64,000 nt of DNA from Gammaproteobacteria bacterium (GTDB taxonomy: Bacteria > Pseudomonadota > Gammaproteobacteria > Ga0077554 > Ga007554): NCBI GenBank assembly GCA_021731145.1, contig JAKFXX010000019.1, positions 1 to 64,000 of the forward strand. The letters run 5' to 3'. Below are positions 9,273-18,293 of the stretch, in pieces. Position 1 is the first letter of the stretch; each line of letters begins with the position of its first letter. The translations under genes were made by a program, and so were the position numbers. Below the pieces are notes generated by a model, which worked only from the letters and a program-made list of their open reading frames with translations, was not told the origin of the DNA and ran no database searches.

Positions 9273-9652
9273 AACGGACGCCCTGCATAGGCCACCAGGC
9301 GGGCCAGGGATTGGCCACCATCCTGGCGGGTGCGCACCTCCACATCAAGGCGGCGCACATTGGCGTCGCTCGTGCCCGCCACCGTCATGCTCCAATACCA
9401 GGCGCGCTCGGCCAGCAGCACCTCGCCCTTGGTAACGCCAGTGTCCGGGAATGCCGCGCCCGCCTGCACTTCCGCCACCTTGTTCATCGCCACCCAGTGC
9501 GCCAGGGTGCGGTCACGCAAATGCGCGGCATTGCTGACATTGGCGCTGATGCCGTTAATCACTGCCGCCAGACTGATCGCCAGCACCGCAAGGGCCACCA
9601 GCACTTCGATCAGGGTGAAACCGCGCTGGGCGCGGTTACTTTTTGGCAGCAT
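9269..9652 (-). CDS. gspI: type II secretion minor pseudopilin GspI
   Basis: A minor pseudopilin of about 127 residues. The leader ends in RAQRG followed by FTLIEVLVALAVLAISLAAV, so cleavage after Gly and mature Glu5 are intact. VINGISANVSNAAHLRDRTL and MNKVAEVQ match the GspI helix region. GspI starts the assembly of the tip complex in studied systems. The ATG at 9652 is chosen because it gives a normal-length leader and follows ACGGGAA; an ATG at 9688 is also in frame. It overlaps the end of gspH by 17 bases. Confidence 0.92.
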   Translation of the reverse strand: MLPKSNRAQRGFTLIEVLVALAVLAISLAAVINGISANVSNAAHLRDRTLAHWVAMNKVAEVQAGAAFPDTGVTKGEVLLAERAWYWSMTVAGTSDANVRRLDVEVRTRQDGGQSLARLVAYAGRPL

Positions 9653-10217
9653 TTCCCGTGTCGCTCGTTTCAACCTTACCGCCAACATCGCCTTTAAGCT
9701 GATAGCTGCTGCCGCTGGCCTTGTCCTGCAAGGTGAGCTGAAAAGGCGTTACTTCACCACTCGACAGGAGATAGATGCGGGGCTGGGATGCGGGTTTTTC
9801 CTCATCGGCTTTGCCTAGCACCACTGCTTCGCCTTCGACGTTTATATCGAGGCGCACCCCTTCCGGCAGCCGCCGCGCACGCAACGTATCGTCATCGGTA
9901 ATACGACGCCATTGATCCTTGTCGAAAACCACAAACTCATAACCACCCGGCGTAAATTGCAGGGCCAGCTCCCGCGATTGCAGCACCGCTTCCTGCGCCG
10001 CCAGGGTAATCAACCCCGCCAGCCGTTGGCTCTCTTCCTGAACGACACGGTCTGTGCTCCGCCCAATGGACAGGCTGGCGAAACTCAGGATGATGCCGAT
10101 GATCACGATCACCACCAGGATTTCCAGTAGGGTGAAGCCGTTACCTCGCGGCCTCTTGATACCCCAGCCTCGATGGTTACCGATTTTATTCAAGATTCCA
10201 ATTGCCAATATCCGCAT
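9636..10217 (-). CDS. gspH: type II secretion pseudopilin GspH
   Basis: A minor pseudopilin of 185-200 residues. The prepilin motif is RGNG-FTLLEILVVIVIIGII, with mature Glu5 present. The rest shows the GspH pattern QLRFTPGGYEFVVF-like beta strands (here LALQFTPGGYEFVVFDKD). The start is unclear because the 5' end overlaps gspG: ATG at 10244 or 10217, or TTG at 10193 close to the gspG stop, are all possible. The leader before the cleavage glycine would then be unusually long with the ATG choices, which favours the TTG. I list the middle option. Confidence 0.88.
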   Translation of the reverse strand: MRILAIGILNKIGNHRGWGIKRPRGNGFTLLEILVVIVIIGIILSFASLSIGRSTDRVVQEESQRLAGLITLAAQEAVLQSRELALQFTPGGYEFVVFDKDQWRRITDDDTLRARRLPEGVRLDINVEGEAVVLGKADEEKPASQPRIYLLSSGEVTPFQLTLQDKASGSSYQLKGDVGGKVETSDTGNAAKK

Positions 10218-10626
10218 CCGTGCCTTCACCACCCGGCTGGCCATCGGCGCCGAGCGTGAAAACGTCGATTTCGCCGCGCGTACCGGGGCGCAGGTATTGA
10301 TACGGTTTGCCCCATGGGTCGTTCGGCAGACGGTCGATGTAACCCCCTGCCTTCCAGTTTTTTACATCGGCAGGCTTCTTCACCAGCGCCTCCAGGCCTT
10401 GGTCGGTGGTGGGGTAGTTGAAGTTGTCCAGCTTGTAGAGATTCAATGAGCTTACCAGGGTGCGGATGTCCTGCTTGGCCTTGATGACGCGCGCCTCGTC
10501 AGGGCGGCCCATCAGGCGTGGCACCACCAGTGCCGCAAGAATGCCAAGAATCACCACCACGATCATCACTTCGATGAGGGTAAAGCCGCGTTGGGTGCGC
10601 TTTGGGTTTCGGATTGCAAATTTCAT
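10186..10626 (-). CDS. gspG: type II secretion major pseudopilin GspG
   Basis: The major pseudopilin, 146 residues, the usual length. The leader MKFAIRNPKRTQRG precedes FTLIEVMIVVVILGILAALV, with cleavage after Gly14. The hallmark blocks VVPRLMGRPDEARVIKAKQD, LDNFNYPTTDQGLEALV and GGYIDRLPNDPWGKPYQYL are all present, as is the calcium-site region near the end (EIDVFTLGADGQPGGEGTD). It polymerises into the periplasmic pseudopilus after PilD-type processing. It lies 13 bases after gspF. Confidence 0.97.
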   Translation of the reverse strand: MKFAIRNPKRTQRGFTLIEVMIVVVILGILAALVVPRLMGRPDEARVIKAKQDIRTLVSSLNLYKLDNFNYPTTDQGLEALVKKPADVKNWKAGGYIDRLPNDPWGKPYQYLRPGTRGEIDVFTLGADGQPGGEGTDADIGNWNLE

Positions 10627-10639
10627 AAATATTCCCGTG

Positions 10640-11857
10640 TTATTTCACTAATTGGTTCAAATCAAAAATCGGCAGCAGGATAGCGAGCACGATCACCAGC
10701 ACCACGCCACCCATGCCCAGAATCAGCAGCGGCTCGAACAGCCCGAGGATGGCGGCCAACAGGGTTTCTATTTCACGCTCCTGGCTCACTGCGGCGCGCT
10801 CCAGCATCTGCTCCAGTTTGCCGCTGGTCTCGCCACTGGCGACGAGATGGATGGCAATCGGCGGAAAATAGCCGCTGCGTTCCAGCGACTTGTGCAGGTT
10901 TGCGCCCTCACGCACACGTCGTGATGCCTCTTCGACCGCTGCACGCATCACCAGGTTCGACATCACCTGCGCCGAGATGCGCATCGCCTCGATCACCGGC
11001 ACGCCGCTGGCGGTAAGAATACTGAAAGTACGCATGAAGCGCGCAGTGTTCATGCTGCGCACCAGACGCCCAATCAGCGGCAACGACAACAACAATTGAT
11101 GAAAGCGCCGCTTGGGGTCGGGGCGACGCAACAGGCTACTGGTCACCGCGCCCAACGCCGCCAATATTATCAGCAACAGCACGCCATAGTCGCGTATAAA
11201 ACCGCTCACCGCAATCAGCATCCGCGTCAATATTGGCAATTGCTGGCCGGTATTTTCGAACACCTGCACCACCTGCGGCACAACAAAGGCGAGCAGCGCC
11301 GTCACCACCAGAATCGCCACACCCGTCACCACTACTGGATAGATCAGCGCCAGCATGATTTTCTGCCGCAACGCCTGGCGCGTCTCGGTGTAGTCGGCGA
11401 GCCGCTCCAGCACCACTTCAAGGTGGCCGGACTGCTCGCCTGCCGATACTGTAGCGCAGTAAAGATCGGAGAAAATATGCGGAAAATCGCGCAACGCAGT
11501 GGCCAGTGTATGGCCTTCCATCACCCGCGCGCGCACCCCCATCAGCATGTTGCGCAAACGCGGCTTCTCGGTCTGCCGCGATACCACCTGCAACGCCTCC
11601 TCGATGGGCAGGCCGGAGCGTACCAGCGTGGCAAATTGGCGCGTGATCAGCGCCAGATCGGTGGTCGAAATGCCGCGCTGGAATGACAGGCGCGAGGCAG
11701 CACGGTGCTTCTCACTGCTGCGCACCTCCGCCACGGCAAGCGGTGCCAGACCCTGCTCGCGCAATTGCTGGCGTACCTGGCGCGGCGTATCACCCTCCAG
11801 CACACCCTTGTGCTCGCGGCCTGATGCGTCCAGCGCTGTAAATTCAAATGCGGCCAT
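10640..11857 (-). CDS. gspF: type II secretion inner membrane protein GspF
   Basis: A polytopic platform protein of 405 residues with two T2SSF repeats, each a cytoplasmic helical bundle followed by membrane segments. The N-terminus AAFEFTALDASGREHKGVLE and the block LALITRQFATLVRSGLPIEE are diagnostic, and the C-terminus ILLPIFDLNQLVK is the usual ending. It is paralogous to PilC at 28.2-29.5 kb. It sits directly downstream of gspE with a 10-base gap, the usual E-F order. Confidence 0.97.
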   Translation of the reverse strand: MAAFEFTALDASGREHKGVLEGDTPRQVRQQLREQGLAPLAVAEVRSSEKHRAASRLSFQRGISTTDLALITRQFATLVRSGLPIEEALQVVSRQTEKPRLRNMLMGVRARVMEGHTLATALRDFPHIFSDLYCATVSAGEQSGHLEVVLERLADYTETRQALRQKIMLALIYPVVVTGVAILVVTALLAFVVPQVVQVFENTGQQLPILTRMLIAVSGFIRDYGVLLLIILAALGAVTSSLLRRPDPKRRFHQLLLSLPLIGRLVRSMNTARFMRTFSILTASGVPVIEAMRISAQVMSNLVMRAAVEEASRRVREGANLHKSLERSGYFPPIAIHLVASGETSGKLEQMLERAAVSQEREIETLLAAILGLFEPLLILGMGGVVLVIVLAILLPIFDLNQLVK

Positions 11858-11867
11858 TAATAAAAAA

Positions 11868-13400
11868 TCATTCCGCGCGCGTCACGCGCAGCACTTCTTC
11901 CAGCGTGGTGGCGCCGGCCAGCACGCGGCGCAGGCCGTCCTGGCGGATGCCGGGCGTCAGGGTGCGCGCATGGGTTTCCATCTCCTGTTCGCTCGCGCCT
12001 TGATGAATCATGCCGCGCAGAGTGTTATCCACTTCGATGACTTCGTAGATGCCGGTACGGCCCCGGTAACCGAGAAAGTTGCATTGCTCACAGCCCACGG
12101 CGCTATAGAGAGTGGGCGGATTTTCGTGGGGCACGCCAAGGGTGTCGCATTCTGCCGCACTGGCAGTGACTGGTTGCTTGCAGTGCGGGCACAACAGCCG
12201 CACCAGACGCTGCGCCAGCACGCCGATGAGGCTGGAAGAGAGCAGGAAAGGTTCCACGCCCATGTCACGCAAACGGGTGACTGCGCCGACGGCGGTGTTG
12301 GTGTGCAGCGTGGACAGCACCATATGGCCGGTGAGACTCGACTGCACGGCAATCTCCGCCGTCTCCAGGTCGCGGATCTCGCCCACCATCACAATATCCG
12401 GATCCTGGCGCAGGATGGCGCGCAGGCCGCGCGCGAAGGTCATGTCCACCTTGGTGTTGACCTGTGTCTGGCCGATGCCGTCCAGATAATATTCGATGGG
12501 GTCTTCCACCGTCATGATGTTGCGTGTTTTGTCGTTGAGGCGAGTGAGCGCGGCGTAAAGCGTGGTGGTCTTGCCGGAGCCGGTGGGGCCGGTGACCAGG
12601 ATGATGCCGTGCGGCCTTTCGATGACGCGGTGCATCACGGTGAGCGTCGCGGGCGCCATGCCGAGCTGTTCCAGGTTGAGGCGGCCGGCCTGTTTGTCGA
12701 GCAGGCGCAGCACCACCCGCTCGCCGTGGCCGGAGGGCAGGGTGGAGACGCGCACATCCACCGGACGGCCCGCGACGCGCAGCGAGATGCGCCCGTCCTG
12801 CGGCAGGCGCTTTTCCGCGATGTCGAGCTTGGCCATCACCTTGATGCGCGCCGCAATCAGCGGCGCCAATACACGCTTGGGTTCCAGCACCTCGCGCAGC
12901 ACGCCATCGACGCGGAAGCGAATCACCAAGCGGTTCTCAAAGGGTTCGATGTGGATATCGGAGGCGTTTTCCTTGACCGCCTCGGTGAGCAGGGCGTTGA
13001 TCAAGCGGATGATCGGCGCGTCGTCCTCGGTTTCCAGCAGGTCTTCCGGTTCCGCCAGTTGTTGGGCGACGCTGAACAGGTCGATCTCCTCGCCCAGATC
13101 ACCCATCATCTGCATGGCCTGCGCCGAGTCATGCTCGTAGCTCTGAGCGAGTTCTGCCTCAAAGGTTTCAGGCGTGACCTGTTGCAGCTTCAGCGGCACG
13201 CCAAGGAAGCGGCGCAATTCGGCGAGTCCCGTGCTGGTTGTGTCGGGGCGGCACAGGACTATCGCACGTCCCGCCTCCCAGCCCGTTACCAGCACACCAT
13301 GACGCTTGGCAAAGGGAAACGGTGGACGCTGCTCGGTCACCTCCAACGGGGTGGCTGCCGGGCCGTTCGTTCGCACGGCGGTATTAATTGGTGCGTCCAT
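11868..13400 (-). CDS. gspE: type II secretion ATPase GspE
   Basis: A cytoplasmic hexameric ATPase of about 510 residues that powers pseudopilus assembly. The N-terminal domain binds GspL. Walker A is [15 protein letters not shown], the Asp/Walker B region is [12 protein letters not shown], and the His box is [15 protein letters not shown]. The four-cysteine zinc site typical of GspE is CPHC and CEQC. The ATG at 13400 is chosen because it overlaps the gspD stop by only 17 bases and fits the usual length; a longer frame reaches 13460 inside gspD. It is paralogous to PilB. Confidence 0.97.
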   Translation of the reverse strand: MDAPINTAVRTNGPAATPLEVTEQRPPFPFAKRHGVLVTGWEAGRAIVLCRPDTTSTGLAELRRFLGVPLKLQQVTPETFEAELAQSYEHDSAQAMQMMGDLGEEIDLFSVAQQLAEPEDLLETEDDAPIIRLINALLTEAVKENASDIHIEPFENRLVIRFRVDGVLREVLEPKRVLAPLIAARIKVMAKLDIAEKRLPQDGRISLRVAGRPVDVRVSTLPSGHGERVVLRLLDKQAGRLNLEQLGMAPATLTVMHRVIERPHGIILVTGPTGSGKTTTLYAALTRLNDKTRNIMTVEDPIEYYLDGIGQTQVNTKVDMTFARGLRAILRQDPDIVMVGEIRDLETAEIAVQSSLTGHMVLSTLHTNTAVGAVTRLRDMGVEPFLLSSSLIGVLAQRLVRLLCPHCKQPVTASAAECDTLGVPHENPPTLYSAVGCEQCNFLGYRGRTGIYEVIEVDNTLRGMIHQGASEQEMETHARTLTPGIRQDGLRRVLAGATTLEEVLRVTRAE

Positions 13401-15489
13401 CGCCCGGAGCGGCATTGGCAGGGGACTTGTCCGCAGGCGGGCTGCTGGTACCCGGCTCAAACGGCGGCGGCAGCTTCATCATGTCCTGCATGGGCGGCAT
13501 CAGCGGCAACGCCTCATTGCGCAACAACCCCCGGTCTTTCATCTGCGCATCAAGCTGTTGAGCACGTATGAAGTTATACTTGCCGCTCGTCATGCGCTCC
13601 GCGAGTTCACCATCGCGCATGATCACCGGGTGCAGGAATACCATCAGGTTGGTTTTATCCTTGGTGTTTTTCTTGTAGCGGAACAGGCTGCCGATCAGCG
13701 GGAGGTCGCCGAGAAACGGCACCCTCTGCACATTTTCTTTGAGATCATCGGTGATCAGCCCGCCCAGTACCACCACCTTGCCGTCATCCACCATCACGCT
13801 GGTCTTGATGGAGCGGGTGTTTGTAATCAAATCCGACGCGCCGCGCACCGCGCTGGTGCTGAGGCTGTCGACCTTCTGCTCGATATTGAGCTGGATGGCG
13901 TTGCCCTCGTTGATCTGCGGCTTGACCTTCAATGTAATGCCAACATTCTGGCGCTGGATGGTCTGGAAGGGATTGACGGTAGCACCTGCCGTGCCGGTAG
14001 GGGCAGTAAATGATCCGGTAATAAACGGCACGTTCTGCCCCACGGTGATCTCGGCGTCCGTGTTATCCATCATCACCAGGGTCGGGGTAGACAGTACATT
14101 GGACGAGCCGTCCGATTCCAGCGCGCGGATCAATGCCGCGAAACTGAATCCGTCGCTGATGAAGCGGCCCAATCCGAATGTCATGCCCGGCCCGAGACTT
14201 GGGGGACGGTTGGTGGCAATCGCCCCGCCGATTTCCGCGATGCTGGATCCGGCAGTACCGTTGGTAAAGTTGGTTAGCCCAACCGGAACGTTGCTTCCTT
14301 GCGAGCGATCGAACGTCGCCCACTGCACGCCCAACTCCGCCGCGCGGCTCGAATTGACCTCCGCTATCACCGCCTCCACCAATACTTGCGCGCGCCGCAC
14401 GTCGAGCTGGCTGATCACTATCTGCAGGGAGCGGAACACATCGGGCGGGGCCGTCACCACCAGGGCATTGAGGCTTTCATCCGCCTGGATATTGATGCCG
14501 CTGCCGGGCGGTCCACCGCCTGTAGCGCCGCCGGGTGCCGCGCCACTCACCACTTTACCCTTGTCTTGCACCTGGCTCGCCACCCCCGTCAGCACCGGCA
14601 CCAGATCCTTGGCCTTGGCGTAGCGCAAATAAACGACGCGGATATTGCCGCTGTTCTCCAGCGGCGTATCCAGATGCGACACCAGGGCGCGCATCCGCAA
14701 CCGCCCGGATTTGCCGCCACCCATCAGGATGCTGTTGGTGCGCTCATCGGGAATCAGCACTGGCCGGTCGGTGATCCCGGCGGCGGCGTTGGGGTCGCTC
14801 TTGCGCGCCTCCTGGTCCAGTGACGTCAGGATGCGCACCACCTCGGTGGCGGCGGCGTGCTTGAGCGGCATGACCTCTACTTCTGCCTCATCGCCAGGCT
14901 GGTCAATGCCATCGATAATCTTGGCCAGCCGCTCCACATTAGCGGCCCTATCAGAGATGATCAGCGCGTTCGTGCCTGGGTACGCCACCATATGCGCCTG
15001 CTGCGGCGCGAGGGGACGCAACACCGGCACCAGTTGCGCGGCAGAGACGTTGTTGACGTGGATCACGCGTGTGACATATTCATCCCCTCTGCCAGGCCGG
15101 TCATTGTTGGCCAGTGGCGTGCTGACCTGCTTGGCGTTCACGTCGGGGATGATCTTGATAACCTTGCCCATCGGTACGGCGGCAAAGCCGTTCACCTCAA
15201 GCAGCGACAGAAAGACCTGATAGACCTCATCCTTGCTCATGGGTTTGGCCGAGATCACCGTGACCTTGGCCTTGACGCGCGGATCAACAATAAAATTCTT
15301 GCCGGTCACGTCGGAGACTGTGGCAATCACCGCGCCGATATCGGCGTCTTTCAGGTTAAGTGTCACATCCTGGGCATGCACCTGAAAAGGCAGCAGCAGC
15401 GCGGCCATCAACATTGGCGCTGCACAAAAAATTCTGGCTATGACTCGCAACCTCCTCACAACACCCTTCCCCTTAATATTACTTTTCAT
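13384..15489 (-). CDS. gspD: type II secretion secretin GspD
   Basis: The outer-membrane secretin, 701 residues. A signal peptide ends near [17 protein letters not shown]. The N0 domain and three N1-N3 repeats follow (for example [20 protein letters not shown] and [18 protein letters not shown]), then the secretin core from about residue 360 with VEAVIAEV and the signature [15 protein letters not shown] near the C-terminus. A glycine-rich gate region with [17 protein letters not shown] is visible. A Pro-rich tail after residue 650 could be an S-domain-like end. No pilotin gene was recognised in the window. Confidence 0.97.
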   Translation of the reverse strand: MKSNIKGKGVVRRLRVIARIFCAAPMLMAALLLPFQVHAQDVTLNLKDADIGAVIATVSDVTGKNFIVDPRVKAKVTVISAKPMSKDEVYQVFLSLLEVNGFAAVPMGKVIKIIPDVNAKQVSTPLANNDRPGRGDEYVTRVIHVNNVSAAQLVPVLRPLAPQQAHMVAYPGTNALIISDRAANVERLAKIIDGIDQPGDEAEVEVMPLKHAAATEVVRILTSLDQEARKSDPNAAAGITDRPVLIPDERTNSILMGGGKSGRLRMRALVSHLDTPLENSGNIRVVYLRYAKAKDLVPVLTGVASQVQDKGKVVSGAAPGGATGGGPPGSGINIQADESLNALVVTAPPDVFRSLQIVISQLDVRRAQVLVEAVIAEVNSSRAAELGVQWATFDRSQGSNVPVGLTNFTNGTAGSSIAEIGGAIATNRPPSLGPGMTFGLGRFISDGFSFAALIRALESDGSSNVLSTPTLVMMDNTDAEITVGQNVPFITGSFTAPTGTAGATVNPFQTIQRQNVGITLKVKPQINEGNAIQLNIEQKVDSLSTSAVRGASDLITNTRSIKTSVMVDDGKVVVLGGLITDDLKENVQRVPFLGDLPLIGSLFRYKKNTKDKTNLMVFLHPVIMRDGELAERMTSGKYNFIRAQQLDAQMKDRGLLRNEALPLMPPMQDMMKLPPPFEPGTSSPPADKSPANAAPGDGRTN

Positions 15490-15515
15490 CGTTGCCCGAA
15501 TCCTGGCGTGCTTTC

Positions 15516-16448
15516 TTAGTTCATCCGCAACACAAAAGAACGCGGCGCCCCATTACGCACCGTGTCAACCCGCACTTCCCCATCGGTTTTCAGGCTGTTC
15601 AACACCTGCATCCCCTTGGCAGGATTGTCGAGGCTCATGCCATTGACGGAGGTCACAATATCATTGGGCTCCATGCCAAAACGCGCGAGGAAGCCCGGGT
15701 CTTCATTTGGCATAAAACGATAGCCTATAAATCTGCCGCCTTCGCTGACCGGCATCGGTCTGACTCGCTCCATCAGACTTTGCGGATTGTTCATCGCAGT
15801 GTCGCGAAATTCCTGCATCGCAGCATCGGAATTTTGCATGGGCATCGCAGCGCCTTCCCCGCCTGTTTCATCCTTGGGCAGCAGAAGTGTTTCATAACGG
15901 CCATCGCGCAACAATATAACCTTGTCGGCATGAATCTCCTTCAGCGTCGCACTGCCCGGCAGAGGCGCATCGATCGCGTAGAACTGCTCATTACCGCTGG
16001 CATCGGCAATAATCGCCCGTGCGCTTTTTTTGTCGCGGGAGGCAATCACTCCGCGCAGATTCAAGGCAAGGCTGGTCTGCGGCGCCGTTTGTGCTGCGAC
16101 GCCTACATTAATCACCTGTGTCTCGCCAAACAAATGCCACTGCGCCATCTCCTGGGGCGAGGGTTTGCGCGCCGCCAATGGCGCCGCTGTAATGCCGTGC
16201 TGGTCAAGGGGCTGGATAAGCGGGGGCGGCGCACCGTTCTCGCGCGGCGCAGGCAATATCATCCACGTCAACCTGGCCAGACTATACGCTATCAAACACA
16301 ACAGGATGACCATAAGAAGGAAGATAGCACGCCTGTTCACGGATGCCTGCAATAGCCGCAGCGCAAAATTACGCCAAGCCGCTGGCGACATGAAACCTGT
16401 GCCGCTTGCGCTTGCCGGCCCGTTACCCAATGCCATAGCCTTGATCAT
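15516..16448 (-). CDS. gspC: type II secretion system protein GspC
   Basis: The first gene of the gsp operon, 310 residues. It has a cytoplasmic head of about 40 residues, one membrane segment (AIFLLMVILLCLIAYSLARL), a Pro-rich linker, the HR domain beginning at about WHLFGETQVINVG, and a C-terminal PDZ-like domain (GRFIGYRFMPNEDPGFLARF, then LEPNDIVTSVNGM-like residues). GspC links the inner-membrane platform to the periplasmic N0 domain of GspD and takes part in substrate choice. It precedes gspD by 26 bases. The presence of C to N in one operon indicates a complete apparatus; the exported substrates are not in the window as far as I can tell. Confidence 0.93.
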   Translation of the reverse strand: MIKAMALGNGPASASGTGFMSPAAWRNFALRLLQASVNRRAIFLLMVILLCLIAYSLARLTWMILPAPRENGAPPPLIQPLDQHGITAAPLAARKPSPQEMAQWHLFGETQVINVGVAAQTAPQTSLALNLRGVIASRDKKSARAIIADASGNEQFYAIDAPLPGSATLKEIHADKVILLRDGRYETLLLPKDETGGEGAAMPMQNSDAAMQEFRDTAMNNPQSLMERVRPMPVSEGGRFIGYRFMPNEDPGFLARFGMEPNDIVTSVNGMSLDNPAKGMQVLNSLKTDGEVRVDTVRNGAPRSFVLRMN

Positions 16449-16493
16449 CCGAATACATTACCCGCGATTCATCACAATTCTGTAACGGCGTCA

Positions 16494-17291
16494 TCACTTT
16501 CCAAAGAGCCAATACAATACGCCCAAAAACACGGGCTGGTGCAGCATATACACCGGCAGGCTATGCCGCCCACCAAAGGCCAACAGGCGCGCCACTGGAT
16601 GCCTGCCTGTCCAGCGCGCAAAGGCGGGCACATTTTCCCTTTGATAAATCAGCTTGCCGAGAAACATCCCGATCAACACCACGCCAAACCATGGCAGCAA
16701 TGGCACATAATCTTCCGTCACCGGCTTGTGCGTCATCAGCCCCAGCCATTGCCAGGCCGGAAGATCAAACCAGGGATGCTGAAACTGCAACCCCGCGACG
16801 ATCAATCCCCCGCCCACTATCAAATTAAGCCAGAATAACCGCCTGAACAACAGGCCAAGCACGCTGGCAACGGCAATAAAGTGCAGGATACCAAAGAAAA
16901 TCATGCTATTGGGGAACATTGCATAACTCCCCGCACTCACCAGGCCGGCGCAACCCGCCACCAGCAACAGACGCCGCCCAAAGGCACGCGGATTAACGCC
17001 GCGCGCCGTGGCCAGGTGCAAACTGACACCCATTACACCAAGAAACAAACTCACGATAATAGCGCGAAATCCCAACCAAAAGGGATCATGATTGAAATCA
17101 GCGCCGACTACCCCGTAATAACGCAGGTCAAACGTAAAATGATACACAAACATCATCACAATAGCTGTTCCACGCAACACATCGACGAGCGAATGACGCG
17201 TTGACCGTGGGGGCAGGGCATCCTGCCCGAGCGCTTTACTGGCGCTTTTTATGGACTTATTTTGATAGGTCACTTGACACCTTATGCACAA
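16494..17291 (-). CDS. DUF1624 acyltransferase-like membrane protein
   Basis: A polytopic membrane protein of 265 residues in the DUF1624 (heparan-alpha-glucosaminide N-acetyltransferase-like, YeiB-related) group. The N-terminal SLVDVLRGTAIVMMFVYHF is the hallmark, with the arginine and histidine of the family. I count about seven hydrophobic segments, and RHSLPVYMLHQPVFLGVLYW is the typical ending. Relatives move acyl groups across the membrane to sugars; the substrate here is unknown. The first 30 residues (before RSTRHSLVD) look non-homologous, so an internal start is possible. It is transcribed toward gspC, 45 bases away, but is probably independent. Confidence 0.82.
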   Translation of the reverse strand: MCIRCQVTYQNKSIKSASKALGQDALPPRSTRHSLVDVLRGTAIVMMFVYHFTFDLRYYGVVGADFNHDPFWLGFRAIIVSLFLGVMGVSLHLATARGVNPRAFGRRLLLVAGCAGLVSAGSYAMFPNSMIFFGILHFIAVASVLGLLFRRLFWLNLIVGGGLIVAGLQFQHPWFDLPAWQWLGLMTHKPVTEDYVPLLPWFGVVLIGMFLGKLIYQRENVPAFARWTGRHPVARLLAFGGRHSLPVYMLHQPVFLGVLYWLFGK

Positions 17292-17461
17292 TGCCGCTAT
17301 GGGACGCCGTCATGCGCTTCTTGCTCGCGCCTTAAAACCGCCGCAGCCGAAAAATAACATGTAACACGTTGTTTTTGCTTTATTTGATTAATCTGGAGCA
17401 TTTTCCGTACAAATCAAGAACAACCCCGCTGTTATGCGGCCTGGCGACGCTTTGCCCCAAG

Positions 17462-17496
17462 TCATCCACAAAGTTATCCACAGACTTTGTGGATAA
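17462..17496. promoter_or_regulatory. cluster of three DnaA-box-like sequences
   Basis: TCATCCACA at 17462 (one mismatch to the consensus TTWTNCACA), a perfect TTATCCACA at 17474-17482 and a perfect inverted copy TGTGGATAA at 17488-17496. The two perfect boxes form a 9 bp inverted repeat with a 5 bp spacer. An AT-rich stretch follows (17497-17545). This could bind DnaA, or be a chance palindrome; it lies 1.7 kb upstream of polA. Confidence 0.45.
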
Positions 17497-17613
17497 TGAC
17501 AAAATTGTTACGGCAGCAATAAGTTAACGTTTTTTTATTAGATTGGCCATCAAGTATAAGGCCGCTGCTAGTACATGAAATTATAAATTACGAAACATGA
17601 TCCGAATCCCATA

Positions 17614-17681
17614 TAGGTCTGGCTTTAGCCAGACATGTCGGCCTGAAGGCTGACCTACAATCGTGCGGCATTACGCTGCAC
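17614..17681. repeat. three consecutive REP-like hairpins
   Basis: Hairpin 1 has GTCTGGC/GCCAGAC stems (17617-17634). Hairpin 2 is GTCGGCCT/AGGCTGAC (17637-17654). Hairpin 3 is GTGCGGC/GCTGCAC (17663-17681). TAGGTC at 17614 and GACCTA at 17652 form an outer inverted repeat round the first two. This matches the look of REP or BIME-type intergenic palindromes. No RAYT transposase is seen nearby. Confidence 0.55.
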
Positions 17682-17742
17682 AATTTATGTGTTCATGTAC
17701 TGGTGGTCTGCCGGACTTAGGGGGCCGTAGCGAAAAGTGGAT

Positions 17743-17826
17743 GGGGAGGGTAGGTTTACCCAAAGGACAGCGGGCAGCACACCGTGATCACCGTACAAGG
17801 TGACAATGAGGTGGCAATGCCTCCCC
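17743..17826. repeat. dispersed palindromic repeat family 1, copy 1
   Basis: Ends GGGGAGG and CCTCCCC are inverted repeats. The core at 17781-17820 includes CCGTGATCACCGTA and ACAATGAGGTGGCAATGC. The last 18 bases (17803-17820) recur exactly, in reverse, at 26616-26633, and a variant of the whole core is at 32340-32377. The surrounding gap 17292-17937 holds no gene I can support; apart from this element it contains the DnaA-box cluster and the REP-like hairpins. Confidence 0.65.
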
Positions 17827-17937
17827 TCCGGGGGATAAGAGCATTTCTTGCGCAACCCACCGAGCGTCGCGTAGCGACACAACACATTTTTAATGGGCGT
17901 GCCAGGAGGATTAAGCAAGCGCCATTCGTGCTCACCC

Positions 17938-18273
17938 CTACTTCCAGCGCAATATAACCCAGCCGGGGATGGCTATTTTAGGGTCCAGGTCGTTGCGCCG
18001 CGTTTCCAGGTTGCCGTCGCCATCGGTATCGACCAGGTAGTAAGGCGCGCCGACCGCCGGGGTAACCTTGACCGTATAAAGCACTCCGCCGATCCGGTAT
18101 TCTTCTATCTTCTCCTGGGGACGCTGGATGATTTTGACATCAGGCTCAGGAACCTCCCCGCTGTTTAAGCCGTCTGTCGGCGGTGGCGGAAGTTCGGGCT
18201 TTGTTGCCTCATTCGCCGCCCATGAAGGGGCCGTAAGCAGCAGGGACATTACTATTGCAAGGAACATCCGCAT
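17938..18273 (-). CDS. DUF2782 family secreted protein
   Basis: A small exported protein of 111 residues. The signal peptide ends at about SWA-ANEA, followed by a Pro-rich stretch and the DUF2782 domain, with IIQRPQEKIEEYRIGGVLY, VKVTPAVGAPYYLVDTDGDG and the closing WVILRWK. The family is restricted to proteobacteria, commonly lies next to polA, and has no known function. The gene sits 20 bases after the LOG-family gene and probably shares its transcript. Confidence 0.85.
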   Translation of the reverse strand: MRMFLAIVMSLLLTAPSWAANEATKPELPPPPTDGLNSGEVPEPDVKIIQRPQEKIEEYRIGGVLYTVKVTPAVGAPYYLVDTDGDGNLETRRNDLDPKIAIPGWVILRWK

Positions 18274-18293
18274 CGCGTGTTTTACCTTAAAAT

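Noticed and set aside
11499-13571. A 690-codon plus-strand frame across gspF and gspE
   Set aside because: Antisense to well-conserved genes, with low-complexity composition and no domain.
17462-17545. Calling this the chromosomal origin
   Set aside because: There are only three boxes, and dnaA, dnaN, gidA or rpmH are not in the window. It is kept as a DnaA-box cluster only.
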